A DNA stretch of 64,000 nt from Dreissena polymorpha (taxonomy: Eukaryota > Mollusca > Bivalvia > Myida > Dreissenidae): assembly GCF_020536995.1 (NCBI RefSeq), contig NC_068358.1, positions 682,001 through 746,000 on the forward strand, written 5' to 3'. This document shows, in pieces, positions 41,801 to 53,260 of this stretch. The notes under the pieces are model-generated. The model saw only the letters and a list, made by a program, of their open reading frames with translations. It was not told where the DNA came from and ran no database searches. How positions within the stretch are numbered: the first letter of the stretch is position 1; every line of letters begins with the position of its first letter. A program made the translations under genes and the position numbers.

Positions 41801-44112
41801 TCAGCTCTGTTTGAGCCCCAGATGTCTATCAGGTTCACGGCAAAATATACCGCCTCATCAATATTTCGCGTTTTTTTTATTTAATTCTACCTCGAATTTA
41901 ACATCATCGTCACTCAATCCATCTAGGAATCTTCGTACTAGATCATCGTCCATAGTGCGTCGATCTCTCCAGCCATGAGCCTTGTCATAGAGTTGCTTCA
42001 ACTCCGCTGCATACTCTTCGAGAGTCTCGCCGTGTCGTTGCGACCTTCGGCTGAACTTTGACGCAAAAGAGCGCGGCGTTTCGATGACACGGAAACGGCT
42101 GTTGAGTTCTTCCACTAAAGATTGATAGTCATTTAGCAAATTTGGGGATAGTTGCGAGAATGCAAACTGGGCTGCTAAACCTTCGAGTCTGGGTAGCAAC
42201 TGGTCCAGCATTTCATCTTGGCTCCAATTGTTCCTTTTTGCAATCGCTTCAAACTGCGATATCCAAGTCACCCAGTCCTCTTTTCCACTAAATGATGCCA
42301 TCTTAACAGGTGGAAGTCTTCGCTGCTGATTTGGACGATGACCATCCATGTAGACAGGAGCCTGGTACTCATATTTGAAACTCCAGGTTGCGAATGCGGC
42401 TGTCCATTGTCAGTTTGCCGTTCGTAATTACGGTCAGACACAAAGCCGTTGTTAAGAAACCGCGGCGCTTGCGGTTCCCTCACGTTGGGCACTCTGTTAC
42501 CAACTCTAGAATCATCTCCCCATCACCCGCACTTCGAAGATCATAGTCCAGATCACCCACACGCCTGTGTACCATCGCAACAAATGTGTTGTTGTTCTCG
42601 TTGTTAGCGGTCGATGATGTGGTACCCCGCCCTGCTTCCTTCAGCTGCTTCAACTAAACTACGAAATCACGCAAAACGGAAGCCATATTCGACATTTGTT
42701 CCCGAGCGCGCTAACCCCGTCGTCGGGTACATGTTGACTTCCGTACGCGACCTCCGCGTCCGACTCAGGTGTGTCTTCGTCGCCACGATCCGACGAACAA
42801 CTTCCGTCACGGAAGGTTACCTCACTGTCTATCGCCCTCGGGCTACTCATATTTCACTTATACGATTGTAATAAATTATTGCACGAAGTAAAACTTTTCA
42901 AACCACTGTTTGCACGTTGTGTCTTGCAATTACTATCACGTTTATTTAAAAAACGCATTTTTTAAATCGTGTAAGAAAGGATTTTCCGATCAATATATTC
43001 GTACATCGAATTCGTTTGCCTACATTCGTGTGAACGCGCGTAACAACAGGTCCGATGTTTGACCCAAAACAGTGAATATTGTATGTGTCAAATGGTAGCG
43101 TTATAAAAACAAACAATTTTCACTTTAAACATAAATAAGCGTCGGATTCATATCGCTGGATTGAGTTTAAAACTTCAATCCCACCGCTGTACCACCAAAA
43201 TGTTACGTACCTCTGCTTTGAGGTGTACCGTTTTAAATACTTGATTTCTTATAGATTTCAAATAGCTGTTAATATAGTGTTTCGCTTGTTCCATCCGTTT
43301 TGAAATATGGCAAAAGTGGAAAATAAACGTCCAAACAATAATTTATTCGTGCGAAGACAATAATCGCAATAAACAACACGTTAGAGAGTGACACAATGTA
43401 AGTTATTCCTTACCGCCAGCTTCCCGATAATTATACTAGGGTAGTGTTTACACGGATTTACATATGTGACGCACAATCAGACAGTTCTGCGTTCTTTCAG
43501 AATTAATGTAAATAACGCAATAAAAGTGTTAAAAACGTTTCCAAAAGCAGTGTTACTTAATGTAAACAATCTTCATATCAATGGATTATTACTATCAAAC
43601 GTATGTGATTATGACTTAAAGGTAATTACTTAGAAAAATGAATGACTGTCTCTCGACAAAAATTACGTCTATTCTAGATCTTGACTTTTGCTCCACTCTC
43701 TACTGTTTTGACTTATTGTTCAATACTGATGACCAAAATTGGTCAGTGATCAAGATTCTGGACAATGATCAAGATTCTGGTCATTAATGACCCGAATTCT
43801 GGGCACCAGTGACAAAATTGGTCAGTGACGTGACTGACCAAAATAATGACCACGAAATTAGAACGGTACATGACGTCATTTACCAAATGTCATAACAATG
43901 AGACAAAATGGCGCCTTATTTAGAAAAACAATGAAAAATACAAAGTATTTAAATGGATGGCTCACTGCTAGATAAAAGTTCTGGTGATGTTCAGATTATA
44001 AAGACTCAGTTGTGTACATTTGTCAATTGTTTTATATAGTCACATAATGTCACCAAAATAGAATGAACTTCTTAAGAGGAAGTCAATTGAACAGGTAAGT
44101 GCAACTGTTACA
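38817..44112 (-). mobile_element. Fossil LTR retroelement, Ty3/gypsy-like, lacking reverse transcriptase
   Basis: Two direct long terminal repeats of about 911 bp (38817..39727 and 43201..44112) differ by a few percent by eye, which implies a fairly young but not recent insertion. The interior is about 3.47 kb on the - strand: a gag-like region (about 42350..41860), a zinc-knuckle region near 41500-41560 and a retropepsin-like region (about 41340..40270). I found no reverse transcriptase, RNase H or integrase region, so it is non-autonomous or internally deleted, and it looks broken in a few places. A primer-binding-like TGG-start stretch adjoins the right LTR and a G-rich polypurine tract adjoins the left one. 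Confidence 0.8.
40155..40340. repeat. About 52-bp minisatellite inside the LTR element
   Basis: GAGTGGATCGTCTGA recurs at about 52-bp steps, three full units and a partial one, with 'acctctggtggaatg' and 'gacatcctgcg' blocks between. It lies between the protease-like region and the left LTR. Confidence 0.8.
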
Positions 44113-47100
44113 CCTGGGTTATATCAATATTATTCTCTAATTCACGAATGTGTCCGAGTATGTTAAGAGTAGTTTCTATATGACTGTCAAAATTGTCTGT
44201 ACCATCTAATTTATCCGTCAAATACTTCTCCATATTACGGGCATGCACCTGTTTTGTATGTGTATTTCTTTTCTTTTTTTTATTCAATAGAAAACATACA
44301 ATGTAAATATGTGCATAAGCAAGAACAAAAGTGGTATTATACAACAGTAAAAATGTCAAACACATATTACACATGATATGCTATGATATACTGTTGTTTT
44401 TTTTGGTTTGGTTGCATGTGGTGTATGCTGTTATTTTTAAATGTAATACTCAATCCCATAGATGAGTTGCCCAGAGTTAGGTAGAAGACAGCTGGACTTG
44501 GTTATGAAAGTTTATGCGTTTCCATTTTTGTTCAAAAATATGAAGTTTATCGTTGTTGAGGGCTATTTCTTTTTCATTTTGGATCTTTAGTTTTAAATAG
44601 TTTATAAAACAGTTGAAAGTAGGTATTTGTTTTTTGTATTTGAAGCTAAATATAAAATATTTCATTAATATGATAATGTGGTTCACAGTGTTATTAATTT
44701 CCGGTATTTTAAAATTATTCACACCGAAACTGATATTTAAGAGAGACAGTTTTAATTTTAATTGTTGGTTCTCTAGAAATGTTGTTAACCGGTTCCATAG
44801 AATTTGAATATGTTTGCACTCCCAGAAAAGGTGTTCTATTGTTTCAATGTGTTCGCTGCATATATCACATAAATTTGTGTTGGATAGGTTGCACTTAAAA
44901 AGGTATTTATTTGTAGCTATGATTCTATGGACATATTTATATTGAAAATTTCTCAGTGTGCTATCAATAGTTGTTTTATATGGCATGATAAATATTTGTT
45001 TCCAATTAAATTCTTGTTCTCGAAGAAGGCTTTGCCATTTATTTTGAATCTTGGAGTTTTCTGCAGGGTGTTTAATTTGTAGTTTGTAAAATATTTTGTT
45101 TGTTTTGTTTTGTTTTGCAAGTATGTTTTCCGTGAATGATGTTTGAGTACATGGTGTGCAATGTGTATTTCTTGATGATAGGTATTGAAGGTAATATAAA
45201 AACGGCCGGGCGTTTATCACTGCGGTGTCTTTCCACCGTTTATTTAACATTTTCCCATATTCGGACTTTTTGTGCCTCCTGTACATTTCATACACCACAT
45301 GATTTGGTAAGCAGTGTGACTCTTCTCTTGAAAATGATACAGGTGTCAACATCTTTCGCAAACGATATATGATGGTGAATTCGAATTTGTTAATTTAATA
45401 CGACTTTCGAACTTTCAAAATCTACATGGAATGGGGAGATTTCGACCATATCAGTCGTTATGTATACCTCTTTCAACAGTTGCTCGGCTTTTTCGTATTG
45501 CTGCGTGCACACGAGCATTGAAGCATATTCAAGATAACAAGGGATTTTACTGGATTGTCGTCTGATTTCACAATATCGTTTTTTATACTTCGAGACGCAT
45601 CTACCGAAGCTTTTTGTTTCAAAATATCGCTTTGATGATATTTCCGTTCGTATTGATATTTATGGCCATTTATAAAAACAAAGCATGCTTTGCTTGAATT
45701 AAAAAAATCATCTTTATCATTTCTAACGTGTGTTGCTTCAATATCTATTTCAGTGCTTCATTGGCGAAATTGTTCAAAGAATATTTGACAAATAATCAGA
45801 GAACGTGTTTCTTTCTTGATTGATAGTTGTGAGTTTATTCCACATGAAAACCTTCGCCCCAAGTTGTCCATTTGTATAAAGCCAATGAATCCGAGTTTTG
45901 AACTAATAAGTGATGAAATATGTTTTTATAGCTTGTTCATTTCAAAGACTTTAAGTTTGTTTTCAAAAAAGTTCACCAACGATATGGTGTAATGAGGGCA
46001 AAATCGGCGTTTAAGGAAACGTCGCAGCGAGTTCAGACAGAACATGACACACTGAAGAAGATTATCATTGCTCCATATGTTTTCAGGAAACTGTTCAATT
46101 GTGAAGAGCAAAGACGTTTTCATATGAAAGGTGCTCAATCGGTTGGCTACTATGTGTCATAGAAACTCCTTTCGAATCATTTTTGTGAGAATGTATGCCC
46201 TCATCTGTACTATGTTAAGTCAAACATCAGCAAACGTGCTTTAATGTTTTTTGCCATTCGCCACTGTAGAAGTGAGTACTCAAAAGTAAAGTTTATCTTC
46301 AAAATCGAATTACGACGATCATATGTAGAACCTATGTTTCCCGGATGAACAGGAAACATTCCACACTGATTTGCATTGGTAAGTGTTTGTTGGTTTGGCC
46401 AATGCCCGGGCTTTGGTGTGGTAAACAATACTTGACAGTCATCTGGCAGATATGGACAATATAAGGTAAATGTTATATCTCTTTGAGTAACATCATCAGA
46501 ACACTTTAAAGTTGGGCCTTGTTGTTCAACATTTATTGTTAATAATTTCATCCACCTTGCAAGTGAATCGATTTAAGGTGTATTCAAAAGCAAAATTCTT
46601 CATTGTTTATCACAAACAAAGTGTCCAGTAATGTCACTGCCATCACTGCCAGTGATATTAAGTTCAGTCTCTGTACATGAAAGACCAACTTGTAGAAAGC
46701 AGAATTGCGACCGCACATTTCATTACTTACAAATAGAGCTGCCCATTGGCCACCTTCGGTTATTTCTGTGCTTTGACCATGTAAAATAACCTTCATATAT
46801 TGTGAAACGAAAATCGTATCGTGGTCCGAATTCATACCAAGTGTTGTAGAGCCTTCAACTTGACTCCCAACTAAATGATAAGAACACAACGGCATATCCT
46901 TGTTAAAAACAGGTCTATCATATTGCAGATAAACATACCGTCTTAAGTTTACCATTTCTTTAGTAACACCTTTGTCTTACCTCACATATCTCTAATGAGA
47001 ACTTTTTAATGATCTGCCTCTCCATTATAAGGTGTATGTTATCTGTGTAAAAAGCTATAATCGGACACAAAGCCTACACTGAAGCTTAAAAGTAACGTTA

Positions 47101-47250
47101 ATTGCTAATCCTTTTATTTTTCACAAATTTTTTATTGCATATCTATTTAAAAATCGCGGTGTAGTTTTGAAAGCCAGTCCAAACCCAGCTAATTTTCTTA
47201 TAAGGTATAATCGTTGATTTGTAACACAACTTAAGCGAATATTGTGATAA
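44113..47250 (-). pseudogene. Decayed Mab-21-like gene, tandem paralogue of the gene at 49.9 kb
   Basis: Pieces on the - strand align in order with the intact gene. They are GSQVEGSTTLGMNSDHD at about 46830, CQVLFTTPKPGHWPNQQTLT at about 46420, STFHMKTSLLFTIEQFPENI at about 46110, MLTPVSFSREESHCLPNH at about 45340, and YLTDKLDGTDNFDSHIETTL near 44200. The N-terminal part to about 47250 is recognisable only at nucleotide level. Several frameshifts and stops separate the pieces, a LINE interrupts the C-terminal part, and the last part of the gene is cut off where the LTR element begins. It is not functional as a whole. Confidence 0.85.
44271..45160 (-). mobile_element. 5'-truncated LINE inserted in the Mab-21-like pseudogene
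   Basis: Exact 13-bp target duplications ATGTGTATTTCTT flank it (44258-44270 and 45161-45173). The 3' end on the - strand is an A-rich tail containing AATAAA. The coding part is the C-terminal region of a LINE ORF2 with the Cys/His motif CDICSEHIETIEHLFWECKH. Its frame runs on without a stop from the Mab-21 fragment, so the ORF spanning 44477-45361 is a chimera of host gene and LINE. The absence of stops suggests a fairly recent insertion. Confidence 0.9.
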
Positions 47251-47629
47251 GCGGCTTGCACTATTTATTGTGTTAGCTACTTCAACAATGTTAGATAGAT
47301 ACTATGGACGCTCACATTGTGAAAACCTATTTATATGTGTTTTAGCAATATTGCATCGAAAACCTAATGCTTATTTAGACACGCGCGTATTCAAGATGTG
47401 GGCGACTCATACATGGTCAATACTTTTAAATAGAATAATTAATTAATGTGGTATTTCTCAAGTGGTAAATATGATATTTTTTGGCTTCTGTACATAATCG
47501 ATTTAAATTAACAATCTATAATATAATTATACTTTTTTCAAACGGCGCAAAAAAATCAACCCCGGGTTATTTGTTAGTAATATATGTGTAAAGTGAAAGC
47601 TATAACAACAATCTCCTCTGAAACAGCCT

Positions 47630-48990
47630 TTCCAAAATGTTGGCATTATTTATGTAACATGGTATTGTAGTAATATACAAATTGTGTTCAGATTATTCCC
47701 TAGGGTAAAAACTGGCCTCGCCCCAGAGGTTAACAGTGTAACATAGAATTCTATATATAAAACTTTAAAACAAATTATTGTCTGTAGCCGCATTACCCAA
47801 TGCTTTAAGATCTGTATATCGTCGCTGTCGTTCTCAAACCTCGTAGCTCCAAAATTTTCAAAATATTTTTTTCGTCTTTTCCGAATATATTAAGTCTGGC
47901 GCGTGTTTTGTGCTATATCTCGTAGCTCTACGCCAATCAGAGCCCTTGAAAATGCCACGTGACGAAATGTTGTAGAATGATTGTTGGCTTTTTTTCCCGG
48001 CGAAAAGTCGTAGCGACGCCATTTCACCTATACGTACGTCGTTTCGTTTGGACAAATTTGACAAAAACGTTTATAGATTTTTTTTAATTTGCAACTACGA
48101 GGTTTCCTATAAGGACGAATTGTCGTACCTCATAAAAATGACAAAACTGTGGTGACAAAATATCGTAGCTACCATGTCTGACTGTCAGTATGACTTATCA
48201 GTATGACTTACGCGTCTACGGCTTATACTGTATTTTGCAGCTTCATTTGTTTGGTATTTTTACAGAATTTTAATTTCTAAAACATCGTTATAAAAAATGA
48301 GACGGTTTTTTCTCTCTCCTGAAAAGTTGGCGTTTTGTAGCTACGAGTTGAGAACGACAGCGACGAATATAGAATCAGCTAGACGTCCTCTTTTTTGTCC
48401 AAAGTTTGTTTAAAAGTTACATCTAAGATTGAAACCTTGCATCGTTTCTAAAAACAAAAACTCCAGGGCTGAGTATGCAGTATTATCTAGAGGTCTTCTA
48501 ATTTTATTGTTTAAATTATGCATCTGGGGTCAAAAGTGGCCTCGCCCCGGGGGTTCACCATTGTATATTTATCCATTTAGCGAAAGTCTTAAAACATTTC
48601 TTGTTTTAAACCGCAAAGCAAAGCAAACGGTTTTTATTTTTTGGTGCTTAGCCTCATCGAGAGGTCTTTTACCAAGTTTGTTCAAATTATGCAACTGCGG
48701 TCAAATGGCGACTCAGCCCGGATGTCATCAGTTTTAGATTGATTTATATTTGGATATAACTTTAAAAAAAATCTCTTTTTTTATGAAATCGCAAAGGTAA
48801 TTGCTTTTCTATTTAGTAAAAAGAAGTAACATCAAAAAGTACCCTACACAGTTTGCTCAAATTACGACACTGAGGTCAAAGCTGACTTTTAATTTTATAT
48901 ACAGCCAATTACTTTTAAAATCTAATATTTGCGACACGAATGATCATAGCTTTGAAACTTGCTATCAAATAGTGTTTCTCTACAAAGATT
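47630..48990. repeat. Array of diverged about 190-bp repeats
   Basis: Recurring blocks are 'ggtctt..accaagtttgttcaaattatg', then 'ctg.ggtcaaaagtggcctcgccccggggg', at about 47690, 48490, 48660 and 48860. Related copies lie at 52640..53260, so such arrays flank the 811-aa gene on both sides. The ORF at 48429 arises from this repeat. Confidence 0.6.
47816..48369. mobile_element. About 550-bp MITE with CGTCGCTGTCGTTCTCAA termini
   Basis: CGTCGCTGTCGTTCTCAA, then a near-identical CTCGTAGCT, at the left is inverted at the right end (AGCTACGAGTTGAGAACGAC...). The flanks are TA-rich ('gtatat' and 'atatag'), so the target duplication could not be fixed. It is inserted in the 190-bp repeat array. The body has several TCGTAGCTAC-type motifs and no ORF. 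Confidence 0.75.
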
Positions 48991-49004
48991 ACAATTTGAC
49001 CTGA

Positions 49005-49876
49005 CGAGATAGTATTTGGACGAACGATATTTAATGATATACTAGAAATAAAGTAAAGCTTGACAATTTTAGGATGCAGTCACATTTAAAAAAAAGTTGC
49101 AGTCGCATTTTTGAAACTTTAGACCCAATCATGATTTATCTAAACATAGTTGTCGTATAATTTGTTTTAAATGTCGACAGATACAAGAAGAATATTAAAT
49201 ATACTGACGAGTGACGACCAGTAGACTTTGATCTTTAAACAGCATTGAAGGTATAATAGTTCTTTCTTAATGTTATGGTTTTTTTAATTATATTTATAGT
49301 GCCCATATAATTCAACAACTTTTCATAAAAATGAGTGTAAGTTATAAAACAATCATTACAATATCATAACCATATTTTAGGCTTAGGCTGAAAACATTTA
49401 CAGTACCACTAAATATAGATATATTAATATGTGTCCTATATTTCTTTGTCATCTTTTGGATCTTTTATAACTCACAATAAAGAAGGCCACGAAAGAGTAT
49501 ACTCATGTTGAAATTAAGAACAGCGTTTCTAGTATACAATAAAATTTAAATTACATAATGGTGATTACAAAAAGTATTTATTGCAAAACGAAACGCAAAA
49601 ATTATTAAATTTCGAACTATTTGCTTTTTATATACAACAATCTGACGACAAACATGTAAGGATTCAATTCATTGTTTTCTAACTATGGATTGAGATTGAA
49701 CTTTGGCAGTTTAGTATTTAGAAAGTTCAAATTTGCTGTATTATAATGTAATAAAATCACAAAACAGGTATGTTCGAATGGTGTTCAAGCTTCAAGCTAG
49801 TGCTCGAAGGGGCAGGGTGGTGCTCTTCTATTTAGGTCCAGCTGGGTCACTTGGTATTGTCCATGTGTCAGTAGTA
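49005..49876. other. 3' flank of the 811-aa gene
   Basis: AT-rich with no ORF. Parts of 49070..49420 resemble 38450..38810 ('gcaggtataatatttgtttg' against 'gaaggtataatagttctttc'). This suggests that the duplicated unit which gave rise to the pseudogene included this flank and was later split by the LTR element. The resemblance is weak. Confidence 0.35.
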
Positions 49877-52312
49877 TCATGATGTGTCGCTTTGTTTGCC
49901 GTACACTTGCTGTCCCAGCAAACGGAACAAGTGCCACAACGCGGCATTATTGGTAGGAACATACAACACAGATTTGGCATATGTAGTCCATGCAGCCGAT
50001 ATATTATTCTCTAATTCATGAATGTGTCCAAGTATGTTAATGGTAGTCTCTATATGTTTGTCAAAATTGTCTTTTCCATTTAATTTATCCTCCAAATATT
50101 TCTCAATATTGCATAATGATACATGTTTCGTATGTGCATGTTTTGATGAAAGGTATTGAAGGTAGAATAAAAACGGCCGGGCATTTATTACAGCGGTGTC
50201 TCTCCACCGCTCACAAGACAGTTCCCTATATTCTGACTTATTGGCGTCAGTGTCCCACCGGTACCGGTACATTTCATAGACGAGATGTTTTGGCAAGCAG
50301 TATGATTCTTCTCTCGAAAATGATACAGGTGTCAATATCTTGCGCAAGCAATCCTTTACGATGTATGCCGGTGAATTTGAGTTTGTAAATTTAACTCGTT
50401 TTTCGAGTGTTTTAAAATCATCAAGTAAAAATGAAACTTCGACCATATGTTTCGTTATGCGTACCTCCTTCAGCCGTGACTCGGCTTTTTCGTATTGCTG
50501 CGTACACACGAGCATTGAAGCATATTTAAGATAGCAAGAGATTTTTCCGGAACTTAAGGAGCCTCTGAACATTTTATCAATGGCGTCTGATATTTCAATA
50601 TTGTTTTCTAAACATCTAGACGCCTCTACCGAAGCTTTTTGGTTCAATATATAGTTTAAATGATATTTCCGTTCGTACCGATATTTATCGTCATTTGTGA
50701 TAGCAAAGGATTCAGATTCTATCCTATAATCTAAAAAATAATCTACTTCACTTTTACTTTTTCTTGCCTTTCGATCTATATTAGAGCTCCAATCCTCATA
50801 AGTATTAAATAAAAATTGACTGATGATCAGAGAACGTGCTTCTTGTTTGGTTGATAGTCTTGAGTTTATTCTACCTGACATCCTTTGTCCAAAGTTGTCC
50901 ATTTGTATCGAACAAATGCATATGAGTTTTGAAAATATCATTGTTGAAATCTCATTTTCTAGCAGGTCCATTTCAAAGACTTCAAGTTTGTTTTCAAATA
51001 AGTTCACCGACGCAATTGTGTAATGAGGACAATATCGACGTTTAAGGAAACGACGCAACGTGTTCAGACAGTACAGGACACACTGCAAAAGATTATCATT
51101 TCTCCATATGTTTTCCGGAAACTGTTCAATTGTGAAGAGAAAACTCGTTTTCATATGAAAGGTGCTCAATCTAGTATCTTCTAGTGGTCCTAGAAATTCC
51201 TTTCGAATCATTTTTGTAAGAATGTATGCCCTCATCTGAACTATGCTAAGGTCGAACATAAGCAAACGTTCTATAGTGTTAGTTGAAATTCGCCATTGCA
51301 GTAGTGAGTACTCGGTAGAAAATTGTATCGTCAAAATCGAATTTAGACGATTATATGTAGAACCGATGTTCCCCGGATGTACAAGAAATATTCCGCATTG
51401 TTTTGCATCGGTAATCGTCTGTTGTTTAGGCCAATGCCCGGGTTTTGGTCTTGTAAACAATACTTGGCAGTCGTCTGGCTGTGATGGACACTCTATGGCA
51501 AATGAAACATCGGTTTCTTTACATTTATCAGAAAATCTTACAGCTGGCCCGTGTTGTTCACAATTTAATGCAAATAGTTTGACCATACTTGACAATTTAT
51601 CAACGGCAGGTTTATTTGAAACAAAGATTCTGCCTTGTTTATCACAAACAAAGCGCCCAGTAATGTCAATATCATCATTTGAAGCGATCTTTTGGTTAGT
51701 CTCTGGATTCAAAGGACGCACTTGTAGAAAGCAACATTGCGAACAGCAGTTTTTATCCTTCACAACAACTGCTGCCAATGTGTTCCTTTCGGTTTTTTCT
51801 GTGATTTGACCGTGAAAACTAAGCTTCTTATATTGTTCAACGCGCATCATATCGGTGTCCGAATTCATACCAAGGGTGGTAGAGCCTTCAACTTGACTAC
51901 CAACTGCTAGGATATATGTCGATACTGACGTATTCTTGCATGGAGAACGTGTTTCATCTTCTAAATAAACATATCTTCTAAACCTGACCATTTCCTCAGT
52001 AACACCTATATCTTCCATTGCCTCGCATAATTTTGATGAGATCAAAGGTATCATTATCCTCTCCATTATATGAGTTTGGCATAGAGCAAAGAAGCAATTA
52101 TCATTTGAAAGCCTACACTGTACCTTACTAGAGACGGTACTCATGAATCGTATAGTTTTTTCACAAAATTTGTAGTTTAATATCCATTTTGTACAGTTGT
52201 CGATTTGTTTTGAAGGCCGGTGACGACCGGGGATATTTTCAGATCGAGTATAATTATTGATTTTATACTCAAGTAAATCACTTATTGTATATACCCATTG
52301 AACGTTATGCAC
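49877..52312 (-). CDS. Mab-21-like nucleotidyltransferase-fold protein, 811 aa, single exon
   Basis: An uninterrupted 811-codon frame. The nucleotidyltransferase signature is GS at residues 138-139, then 12 residues, D152-T-D154 in GSQVEGSTTLGMNSDTD. A third acidic residue, D268 (ETDVSFAIECP), sits where the family has its last metal ligand. CQVLFTRPKPGHWPKQQT, LVHPGNIGS and STFHMKTSFLFTIEQFPENI are typical of the Mab-21 C-terminal domain. After about residue 450 comes a long helical extension without a domain I recognise, possibly TPR-like near the end (HIHELENNISAAWTTYAKSV). The motif suggests an active enzyme, but substrate and product are unknown. It is only distantly related to the nested cGLR genes. 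The start ATG is the first in frame; an upstream non-coding exon is possible. A dead tandem copy lies at 44.1-47.25 kb. Confidence 0.85.
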   Translation of the reverse strand: MHNVQWVYTISDLLEYKINNYTRSENIPGRHRPSKQIDNCTKWILNYKFCEKTIRFMSTVSSKVQCRLSNDNCFFALCQTHIMERIMIPLISSKLCEAMEDIGVTEEMVRFRRYVYLEDETRSPCKNTSVSTYILAVGSQVEGSTTLGMNSDTDMMRVEQYKKLSFHGQITEKTERNTLAAVVVKDKNCCSQCCFLQVRPLNPETNQKIASNDDIDITGRFVCDKQGRIFVSNKPAVDKLSSMVKLFALNCEQHGPAVRFSDKCKETDVSFAIECPSQPDDCQVLFTRPKPGHWPKQQTITDAKQCGIFLVHPGNIGSTYNRLNSILTIQFSTEYSLLQWRISTNTIERLLMFDLSIVQMRAYILTKMIRKEFLGPLEDTRLSTFHMKTSFLFTIEQFPENIWRNDNLLQCVLYCLNTLRRFLKRRYCPHYTIASVNLFENKLEVFEMDLLENEISTMIFSKLICICSIQMDNFGQRMSGRINSRLSTKQEARSLIISQFLFNTYEDWSSNIDRKARKSKSEVDYFLDYRIESESFAITNDDKYRYERKYHLNYILNQKASVEASRCLENNIEISDAIDKMFRGSLSSGKISCYLKYASMLVCTQQYEKAESRLKEVRITKHMVEVSFLLDDFKTLEKRVKFTNSNSPAYIVKDCLRKILTPVSFSREESYCLPKHLVYEMYRYRWDTDANKSEYRELSCERWRDTAVINARPFLFYLQYLSSKHAHTKHVSLCNIEKYLEDKLNGKDNFDKHIETTINILGHIHELENNISAAWTTYAKSVLYVPTNNAALWHLFRLLGQQVYGKQSDTS

Positions 52313-52639
52313 TAATTATTGTGTATGGGACTTTAAATTTGTTAGGCAGATTATATGTCCGCTAAGTTACTTTAAACCTATTTATGTTAGGATCGATTTA
52401 ATCAGAAGCCTTGGGCTGTTTTAGACGCGTGGACGACTAAAATGTGGACGACTCATACATGATCTCCTTACTAAATAAGCAAAATTATAATAAATGTAAT
52501 ATTTGTGAATTGGTTTATGATATAAGTTTCCGTCGGGCAGTTATCGATTTAATTCACGAGTGATGGCAAAAATATGTTCACGTGTCGCAAAACTTTAAAA
52601 AACAGCGCCTTTTAAACGGCTATTGCCACCAGTTTGGTA

Positions 52640-53260
52640 TTGATTATGAAACATTCTTCAGTGGTCTTTTACCAATTCTTTTGTTCAAATAATGTCACTG
52701 AGGTTAGAATAGCCCCGCACTGGGAACCATTCTTTTCTTTATTTTTAAACAATGAACAGTGAATATAATCTTAAAGCAGAAGGCCCAGAGATTCTGTGTT
52801 TGTTCTGAATAACAATCACTACCAAGTTTGTTAAAATAATGCACCTGTAGTCTAAATTAGGCCGGGGGTTACTTATTTGTATTGTGTTACTTATTTGTAT
52901 TGTGTGTATTTCGTTAAAGTTAAGAGGTCTTGTATTATGTACCTAAATTACATCCTTCGAAAGGTGCTTACAAAATATGCGCCTGGAGTCGAAACAGACC
53001 TCGCAAAAGGATTTTAAAGTTTAACGTAGACTTATATAGAGAAAATATTCAGAAAAATATTATATTAAACCGCTATTCCAAATGCTTGTACATTTGGTAT
53101 TTAGCATCATCTAGAGCTCCTCTACCAAATTTGTTCAAAATTTTTGTCCACTGGTTAAACATAAGTTCCAAACTGACCTCAGAGGTCATCCGTTTAAGTT
53201 TGTATATAAAAAAACTCTTTAAAAATCAAGTATAAAGACGCAAAGCACATGTCCCTGTTT
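52640..53260. repeat. Second array of the about 190-bp repeat
   Basis: Shows the same blocks as at 47.6-49.0 kb ('ttttaccaattcttttgttc', 'accaagtttgttaaaataatgcacctg', 'ctaccaaatttgttcaaaat'), in the same orientation. The ORF at 52930 is part of it. Confidence 0.55.

Noticed and set aside
51243-51809. 188-aa + strand ORF
   Set aside because: Antisense shadow of the 811-aa Mab-21-like gene.
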